Below are positions 59,588 to 64,000 of a stretch of 64,000 bases of DNA, piece after piece (the stretch's first letter is position 1; each line of letters begins with the position of its first letter). Origin of the DNA: Phormidium tenue FACHB-1050. Lineage in GTDB: Bacteria; Cyanobacteriota; Cyanobacteriia; Pseudanabaenales; Pseudanabaenaceae. The position numbers and the translations under genes were made by a program. The notes below the pieces were generated by a model that was given only the letters and a program-made list of their open reading frames with translations, did not search any database and was not told the DNA's origin. Where the stretch lies: the NCBI RefSeq assembly GCF_014696925.1, contig NZ_JACJQY010000004.1:1-64000 (forward strand). The letters are read 5' to 3'.

Positions 59588-60101
59588 GATCGAAGTGAAA
59601 CAGATAAAATTACAACCTTTAAATCAAGATGTGGAGGTTTCAACTGACAGTACTTTACTCAGTGTTTTGATTAAACAGGAGATGAATGTACTTCAAGCCT
59701 GCGGTGGTCAGGGACGATGTGCAACTTGTCATGTATATATTCAAGCTGGTGAAAAATCTCTAAGTCCCAAAAGCGAACAGGAAATACTAACCCTTAGCTT
59801 TATCACTTCATCTAAAGCAAATTCACGTCTGGCTTGTCAGGCAAAGGTTTGGCAAGATGGCATCGTGATTGAAGTTCCCCAAGGAATGTATATTGGTTCG
59901 ATTGGAGAATTAAAAAACTTAATCGGAAAACGTGCTCAGCAAAATCTGATCCATCCTTTAACTGGTGACGTTTTAGTTGAAGAAGGTAAGCTGATTTTAC
60001 GTTCAGCCTTAGAAAAAATGACTGAAATTGATTCTTCTTTCAGTACTGATTTAAGACAAATTTTATTACCACCAGAGAAATCTATGTCTTCAGGTAAATA
60101 A
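59580..60101 (+). CDS. [2Fe-2S] ferredoxin-like protein with C-terminal extension
   Basis: 173 residues from TTG at 59580 (MHEIEVKQIKLQPLN), or 168 from GTG at 59595. Ligands: CGGQGRCATC (CxxxxCxxC) and later RLACQAKVWQDG. The tail IHPLTGDVLVEEGKLI is related to that of the protein at 57727, marking paralogues with the same two-domain layout. Eight bases of overlap with the receiver-like gene indicate coupled translation. It probably transfers electrons for the assembly or repair of photosystem II proteins. Confidence 0.8.
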   Translation: MHEIEVKQIKLQPLNQDVEVSTDSTLLSVLIKQEMNVLQACGGQGRCATCHVYIQAGEKSLSPKSEQEILTLSFITSSKANSRLACQAKVWQDGIVIEVPQGMYIGSIGELKNLIGKRAQQNLIHPLTGDVLVEEGKLILRSALEKMTEIDSSFSTDLRQILLPPEKSMSSGK

Positions 60102-60145
60102 CATTACTGAATCTCTGCGATCGCAAATTTATATCTATTCCATTG

Positions 60146-60165
60146 CATCAATCTGCATCAATCTG
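60146..60165 (+). repeat. 10-bp direct tandem duplication
   Basis: GCATCAATCT occurs twice in a row just upstream of the ribosome site of the V4R gene. It may alter leader spacing. Confidence 0.7.
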
Positions 60166-60175
60166 AGGATTGCAA

Positions 60176-60886
60176 ATGACCAAATCAACCTTTCGTAGTA
60201 ATACTAATGAAGAAGCGATTCTTCAATTAAATTCTTTATCTCAAGTTTGTCATTATAGTCGCCATACATTCTTTAAATTTGATCAGTCTCATGGACAAAT
60301 TAGAGACTGGAACCAACACCAATATGTGTTAGCTAGTGATGATTTTATTGTGTCATTGCTCAAAGGACTAGAGCATGAAGTTGGCGAAGCTTCTGGCTGG
60401 TTGATGTACTTGATTGGCAAAGATTGGGGAACTGAGGATGCCAAAGATTTTAAAATCTGGTTTGAAAGAGATTATCGGTTCAGTATTAATAAATCTAGCC
60501 TGAGCTTTGCCCTAGAAACTTGGTGGTGGCCGTTGACAGCTCAGGGCTGGGGGAAATGGAATGTTGATCTCAGTTCGATTCGGGAAGGTTTCATTTTTGT
60601 TGATCTATTTGATTCGGCAGTAGCAAAATCGATGGGAAACATTGGTAAGCCTGTATGTTTTCTTTATGCAGGATTGTTAGCAGGTTTCTTTTCAGTGATG
60701 CTCAATCGCGGTCTGAGTAGTACTGAAATTCAATGCTATTCGATGGGGAATGACTTTTGCCGTTTCTTGATTGGGTCAGAAACTCGGATTAAGGCTGCCG
60801 AATTTTGGCTAAGTTCTGGCGCTACGGCTCAAGAAATTGAAGCAAGGTTACTTGATCAAGATTCTACTAATGGTAATGGACTGTAG
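60176..60886 (+). CDS. V4R-domain protein (Slr0144-like)
   Basis: 236 residues from ATG at 60176 (MTKSTFRSN), with GAGG seven bases upstream. The V4R (4-vinyl reductase) fold is at about 75-225, with GLLAGFFSVMLNRGLSSTEIQCYSMGNDFCRFLIGSE near its C-terminus. V4R domains bind small hydrophobic ligands, possibly tetrapyrroles. In Synechocystis, Slr0144 and Slr0147 are V4R proteins of the Pap cluster that helps photosystem II assembly. The order here (V4R, small protein, phycobiliprotein-like, V4R) agrees with slr0144-slr0147. Confidence 0.8.
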   Translation: MTKSTFRSNTNEEAILQLNSLSQVCHYSRHTFFKFDQSHGQIRDWNQHQYVLASDDFIVSLLKGLEHEVGEASGWLMYLIGKDWGTEDAKDFKIWFERDYRFSINKSSLSFALETWWWPLTAQGWGKWNVDLSSIREGFIFVDLFDSAVAKSMGNIGKPVCFLYAGLLAGFFSVMLNRGLSSTEIQCYSMGNDFCRFLIGSETRIKAAEFWLSSGATAQEIEARLLDQDSTNGNGL

Positions 60887-60890
60887 CAAA

Positions 60891-60927
60891 GTAGTTATTT
60901 CTCTGCTTTCGACGGAGAAATAACTAC
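60891..60927. repeat. 13-bp inverted repeat between Pap-type genes
   Basis: GTAGTTATTTCTC and complement around an 11-base loop. It follows the V4R stop by 5 bases and might be an attenuator inside the operon. Confidence 0.6.
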
Positions 60928-60963
60928 TTATAAGAAAAGGGCTATAGCTCAGTCAATGGATAC

Positions 60964-60970
60964 AGGAGGT
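60964..60970 (+). promoter_or_regulatory. Strong Shine-Dalgarno (AGGAGGT) deciding a TTG start
   Basis: A perfect AGGAGGT is spaced seven bases before the TTG at 60978. No ATG is suitably placed, so this site supports the TTG start. Confidence 0.7.
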
Positions 60971-60977
60971 ATTTAAG

Positions 60978-61379
60978 TTGAGAAAAAGAAGTAATCATCG
61001 AGCCAATCACACTTTAAAAAATTGGTCATTAAAAAATTGGCTACATTGGCTTAAAAAGCTATGGAATTCACTAATTAAATCGCTCAGAATATTTTTCACT
61101 GGGGATTTAGGTAGTTCTCCTTCTAAGCGATCGCTGCGATCGCAACACTACGCAGATATCAATGGGCAGAGCCCTCTGAGTAGTGCCCCCCCTATCTTGA
61201 ATTCGCGTCCTGCCAACTTTTTATTGGGTTTAGACAATATTGACAATTTGGAATTTTTAACGACCAAAGAGTTAATTGAGCAAATCGAGTGGAATGCTGA
61301 AAGTCAGGAAGTCTTGATTGCGAAGGAGGAAGATCTGACTTTGCTGGAGGATTTGCTTGTTAATTTTCCTGATTCCTAA
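60978..61379 (+). CDS. Small basic protein of the Pap-type cluster (Slr0145 position)
   Basis: 133 residues starting at TTG (MRKRSNHRANHTLKNW), chosen because of the strong AGGAGGT just upstream. The N-terminal third is Arg/Lys/Trp-rich, possibly membrane-associating (LKNWLHWLKKLWNSLIKSL); the C-terminal part is acidic (EFLTTKELIEQIEWNAES). No named domain. Its place between a V4R and a phycobiliprotein-like gene matches slr0145 in Synechocystis. Confidence 0.6.
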   Translation: MRKRSNHRANHTLKNWSLKNWLHWLKKLWNSLIKSLRIFFTGDLGSSPSKRSLRSQHYADINGQSPLSSAPPILNSRPANFLLGLDNIDNLEFLTTKELIEQIEWNAESQEVLIAKEEDLTLLEDLLVNFPDS

Positions 61380-61458
61380 TCCCATCAAACAATAAATGTG
61401 CAAAGCACATTTAAAAGCCCATTTATTTTAAAAATCTTTTAATTAAAATTTTAAAACT

Positions 61459-61929
61459 ATGCTTACTCTTTTAGAAAATGTTTTAGATCGTGCCGATGGC
61501 TCCTACATTACACCCGAAGATTTGCGAATCTTGGATGGAGCGATCGCATCATGGCAACAGCGTCGTCAAACCTATGATCTGCTCCAGACTAAGGAAAATG
61601 TCATTCTTGAGCAAGTCATGCAACAGATTATTAACACGGCTCCTGATGTAGCGGCAAAAGTGACTGTTGATGGTGGTAATAAATGTAATCGGGACATGGC
61701 TTTGGTGCTGCGATACTGTGCCACAGCGATGTTATTGCAAGATGAAGAATTGCTCAAAGATAGGTTGCTGTATTGGATGCAGAACATTATGTTGGCTTTA
61801 AAAAACCAACGGGTGAATGATTTTGTCTATCGTTCCTTGCAGAAATCCGTTCAAGCAAATCTTCCTAAAGAAAATGCAGATTTGCTACTGCCATACCTTG
61901 CGATCGCCCACCAATGGTTAAGCCAATGA
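61459..61929 (+). CDS. Phycobilisome-like (phycobiliprotein-fold) protein, Slr0146 position
   Basis: 156 residues, similar in size to alpha/beta phycobiliproteins (about 160-172). Residues about 70-110 match the chromophore region: KCNRDMALVLRYCATAML, with Cys76, Arg78 and Asp79 in the positions of the bilin-linking Cys-x-Arg-Asp pattern of allophycocyanin. So bilin attachment is possible, but the rest diverges from light-harvesting subunits and the N-terminal half is shorter. Its operon partners suggest a role in photosystem II assembly rather than in the antenna. Confidence 0.75.
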   Translation: MLTLLENVLDRADGSYITPEDLRILDGAIASWQQRRQTYDLLQTKENVILEQVMQQIINTAPDVAAKVTVDGGNKCNRDMALVLRYCATAMLLQDEELLKDRLLYWMQNIMLALKNQRVNDFVYRSLQKSVQANLPKENADLLLPYLAIAHQWLSQ

Positions 61930-62606
61930 TTACCAATTCAATTCCTAGTAATTACTTTTCCCCTCGCTTTTACGTTAAGTCTGATCCTGCGACGGGGCTG
62001 CTCTCTACTCGACAAGGCGATCGCCTTGTGGCTGTGCCAGATTTCTTGTTACGGAGTATCCACCGATCGCTTTATTCTGAGGCAGGGCAAGCAGGTACTC
62101 TAGCACTCTATACCTTTGGCTTTGGCTGGGGCGGCTCTTTTTACGATCACATTCGTAGCGAAATCGAGTCCTATCAAGGCACGACAATTATGGCGACTAA
62201 TGCGGTGGAATTTCTCGCTACAATGCGCCAACTCTGGACAGTACATGGCATGGGAACTATAACTATTGACTTTAGCCATCGACAACATGGACTAATTGTC
62301 GTAACTACCGAAAATTCTGTGCTAACGACAGGGAGTGAAATTGGCTTACAGTCGGGTAGTAAGTTGCCTTGGCATCAGTTGCAAGCGGGATTTATTGCTG
62401 CATGGTTTTCACGCTGGGCAGGTAAGGATATCTGCGCCTGTGCAACGGACTGGTCGTCGCCACCAGAGCCAGAGGTTGATAACTCCTCTAAACAGGAGAG
62501 TTACACGCGCTTTCTGATTGGGATAACTAGTAAAGTTCAACCAGTTGAGGGTTTTGTAAAGCAAGGAATGCGAACAGCGGAAATTTTGGAGAAACTTACG
62601 GCGTAA
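61926..62606 (+). CDS. V4R-domain protein (Slr0147-like)
   Basis: 226 residues from ATG at 61926 (MITNSIPSNYFSPRF); the ATG at 61914 gives four more residues. The 61926 start overlaps the upstream stop as ATGA, a common coupling. The fold is V4R: GTLALYTFGFGWGG..., HGLIVVTTENSVL, and near the C-terminus CACATDWSSPPEPE followed by YTRFLIGITSKVQPVEGF. It contains a Cys pair (CACATD) that could bind a ligand or metal. End of the cluster. Confidence 0.8.
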   Translation: MITNSIPSNYFSPRFYVKSDPATGLLSTRQGDRLVAVPDFLLRSIHRSLYSEAGQAGTLALYTFGFGWGGSFYDHIRSEIESYQGTTIMATNAVEFLATMRQLWTVHGMGTITIDFSHRQHGLIVVTTENSVLTTGSEIGLQSGSKLPWHQLQAGFIAAWFSRWAGKDICACATDWSSPPEPEVDNSSKQESYTRFLIGITSKVQPVEGFVKQGMRTAEILEKLTA

Positions 62607-62635
62607 ATAAAAAAGCTGTGCAAAGCGCCGCTTTT

Positions 62636-62717
62636 TATAGCTATAGCCACCTGCATAAACCCCAAATAGTGTGAGGCGGTGCGAAGCACCGCCTCACACT
62701 ATTTGGCGACAGTTATA
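62636..62717. mobile_element. Short MITE-like family 1 copy
   Basis: TATAGCTATAGCC at the left, TATAACTGTCGCC reverse-complemented at the right. Perfect hairpin 62662-62682 / 62686-62706, loop GAA (GCGAAGC). It lies between the cluster end and the RND permease end. Confidence 0.75.
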
Positions 62718-62721
62718 TTTA

Positions 62722-64000
62722 CTAATTTCTTGATGATGCTTTTGCTGGTACTAACTTTCTTACTTTTGCCCAACTCAACTCATGCATCAATACATAGGAG
62801 CAAGGAATTAGGAATAAGGTCAGGATTGTGGCTAAAGCCAATCCTGAAAAAGTGACAATACCTAGCGGCTGTAGGAACTCGCCGCCTTCGCCACCGCCCA
62901 ACGCTAGGGGAAAAGCTCCAATTACAGTAGTAATTGTGGTCATTAAAATGGGACGTAAACGGATTGGTGCAGCTTGCAAAATAGCCTGAATCCGACTGCA
63001 TTTCTGCTCCTCTCGTAATTGATTGGCGAACTCCACCATGACGATCGCATTGTTTACGACAATACCAACTAGCAAAATTGCCCCAATTACCACGATTACA
63101 TTAATCGAGCTACTGGTCACATATAGACCAAAAATACCACCAGCAAGGGCAAGAGGAATCGTCAGCATAATTACTAATGGATCGAGCAGTGAGTTGTACT
63201 GCACTGCCATCACCACAAATACCAAGAAGGAAGCAAGTAAACCCAACACTAAAAAAGATTTTGAGAGATTATCGTTAGCTGTCTTAGCAGTACTGGGCAG
63301 TACCGTTACTCCATCTGGCAACTTAACCTCAGCGATCGCCTGTTCAGTTTGTTGGAGCGCACCACTGAGACTTGCACCACGCTCCATGCTACCGAGAATT
63401 AGATAAACTTGACGCTGGTTAATGCGTTGAATTTCCCCTGGGGCGCGACCTTCGCGCAGAGTTGCCACATCCGCAAGGCGAACAGGGCGATTATTGCTAA
63501 CAAATAGAGGGACTTGTTGCAATTGCGAAGAGTTTTTGCGTAACTCAGGATCAAGCTGTACCCGCACATCGATCAGGCGATCGCCGCGTTGTAATTGCGT
63601 GGGGACTGAACCTGTAATAGCAGTTTGCAGAGTTGAGCCGATCGCTTGGGTGGATAGTCCTAACGCTTGCAGCCGTTCCCAATCAGGAATAATTTGGACT
63701 TCAGGCTGACGGGCATCGGTGTCGGGGCGGAAGTTCGCGCCTTTAACTGACTTCTCCAAGGCTCCAAGAACTTCTAAACCTGCTTGCGTCAATAGTTCGG
63801 GATTACTACCTTGCAAAACGACATCAATATCGGTTCTGGGTACAGGGGAATTATTGACGATGATCCCGCGTACTTGTCCAGGGTTAACCCGAATTCGGAT
63901 TCCTGCAAGATTTAACTTGGCAATTTCCCGATTCACGCGACTCACAAAACCAGTAAGATCGGCATTTGGCTTGAGCGTAATCGTACTGCCACTGCGTAAG
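62722..64000 (-). CDS. RND (AcrB-type) efflux permease, 5' end beyond the window
   Basis: Only the C-terminal 425 codons are present; the frame is open to the window edge (LKPNADLTGFVSRVNREIAK), so the start is missing. It holds a second porter region and the C-terminal transmembrane bundle: SFLVLGLLASFLVFVVMAVQYNSLLDPLVIMLTIPLALAGGIFGL, then LVGIVVNNAIVMVEF and RPILMTTITTVIGAFPLALG. RND pumps export drugs, metals or lipids with a membrane-fusion protein and TolC. Substrate not determinable here; it resembles multidrug-type (HAE1) permeases. Confidence 0.93.
   Translation of the reverse strand, partial: LRSGSTITLKPNADLTGFVSRVNREIAKLNLAGIRIRVNPGQVRGIIVNNSPVPRTDIDVVLQGSNPELLTQAGLEVLGALEKSVKGANFRPDTDARQPEVQIIPDWERLQALGLSTQAIGSTLQTAITGSVPTQLQRGDRLIDVRVQLDPELRKNSSQLQQVPLFVSNNRPVRLADVATLREGRAPGEIQRINQRQVYLILGSMERGASLSGALQQTEQAIAEVKLPDGVTVLPSTAKTANDNLSKSFLVLGLLASFLVFVVMAVQYNSLLDPLVIMLTIPLALAGGIFGLYVTSSSINVIVVIGAILLVGIVVNNAIVMVEFANQLREEQKCSRIQAILQAAPIRLRPILMTTITTVIGAFPLALGGGEGGEFLQPLGIVTFSGLALATILTLFLIPCSYVLMHELSWAKVRKLVPAKASSRN

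Noticed and set aside
60938-60962. GGGCTATAGCTCAGTC resembles the acceptor stem and D-arm of a tRNA.
   Set aside because: No anticodon arm, T-arm (GTTCGA) or matching 3' acceptor strand follows; a strong ribosome site and ORF begin within 30 bases. The CTATAGCT part also occurs in family-1 ends.

Overview
The window is a piece of a cyanobacterial chromosome. Supporting signs are the very frequent HIP1 octamer GCGATCGC, oxygenic photosynthesis genes (petN for cytochrome b6f, a phycobiliprotein-like protein, V4R and ferredoxin proteins of a photosystem II assembly type cluster), the light-repressed lrtA/hpf gene, and cyanobacterial family pairs such as accB-efp and the STAS/HATPase pair. Gene content and the dense intergenic hairpins fit a Pseudanabaena-like filamentous or unicellular lineage, but the genus is an inference. 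No rRNA, tRNA or CRISPR array was found.

Layout. 1-8.6 kb: a degenerate repeat tract, small membrane proteins, a SPOR protein with a sigma-like partner, a MazF-type toxin-antitoxin pair, an NlpC/P60 peptidase, a lipoprotein, TonB and ExbD, and queF. 8.8-20.6 kb: housekeeping genes (hpf/lrtA, pgi, efp-accB, trxA, a COG0523 metallochaperone, trpA) mixed with regulators, an AbiTii-like protein and a CofE-like membrane protein. 20.8-31.5 kb: a two-partner secretion pair (TpsB/TpsA) followed by a CHAT-TPR protein, petN, a DUF928 protein and a CHASE2 adenylate cyclase. 31.7-41.2 kb: a peroxiredoxin-like protein, ComFB, a GH57 glycosidase, a DUF192 protein, glmS and a flavin amine oxidase. 41.7-46.1 kb: an AT-rich, HIP1-free, translationally coupled three-gene operon (middle component, SMC/Rad50-like ATPase, putative nuclease effector). 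It resembles the ABC three-component (ABC-3C, Lamassu-related) anti-phage systems and is the strongest candidate for an undescribed system here. 46.2-57.6 kb: an M48 protease, a second CHAT-TPR protein, a PmbA/TldD protein, a pentapeptide-repeat protein and smc. 57.7-62.6 kb: two [2Fe-2S] proteins, a receiver-like protein, two V4R proteins and a phycobiliprotein-like protein. This resembles the Pap (photosystem II assembly proficiency) operon of Synechocystis. The right edge cuts an RND efflux permease gene.

Between the genes lie more than 35 long, mostly perfect inverted repeats. Many share a GGCGGCGC core and close on a GAA/TTC or AAA/TTT triloop, which puts the motif GCGAAGC or GCAAAGC on one strand, yet their outer arms differ from site to site. 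Many are embedded in a MITE-like element with TATAGC termini (family 1). Two further MITE-like families are present: family 2 with ATACCAA ends, and family 3 with CAGCAATTCTCATTAT ends. They nest in each other, and one family-3 insertion has a perfect 9-bp target duplication. No transposase gene for any of them is in the window.
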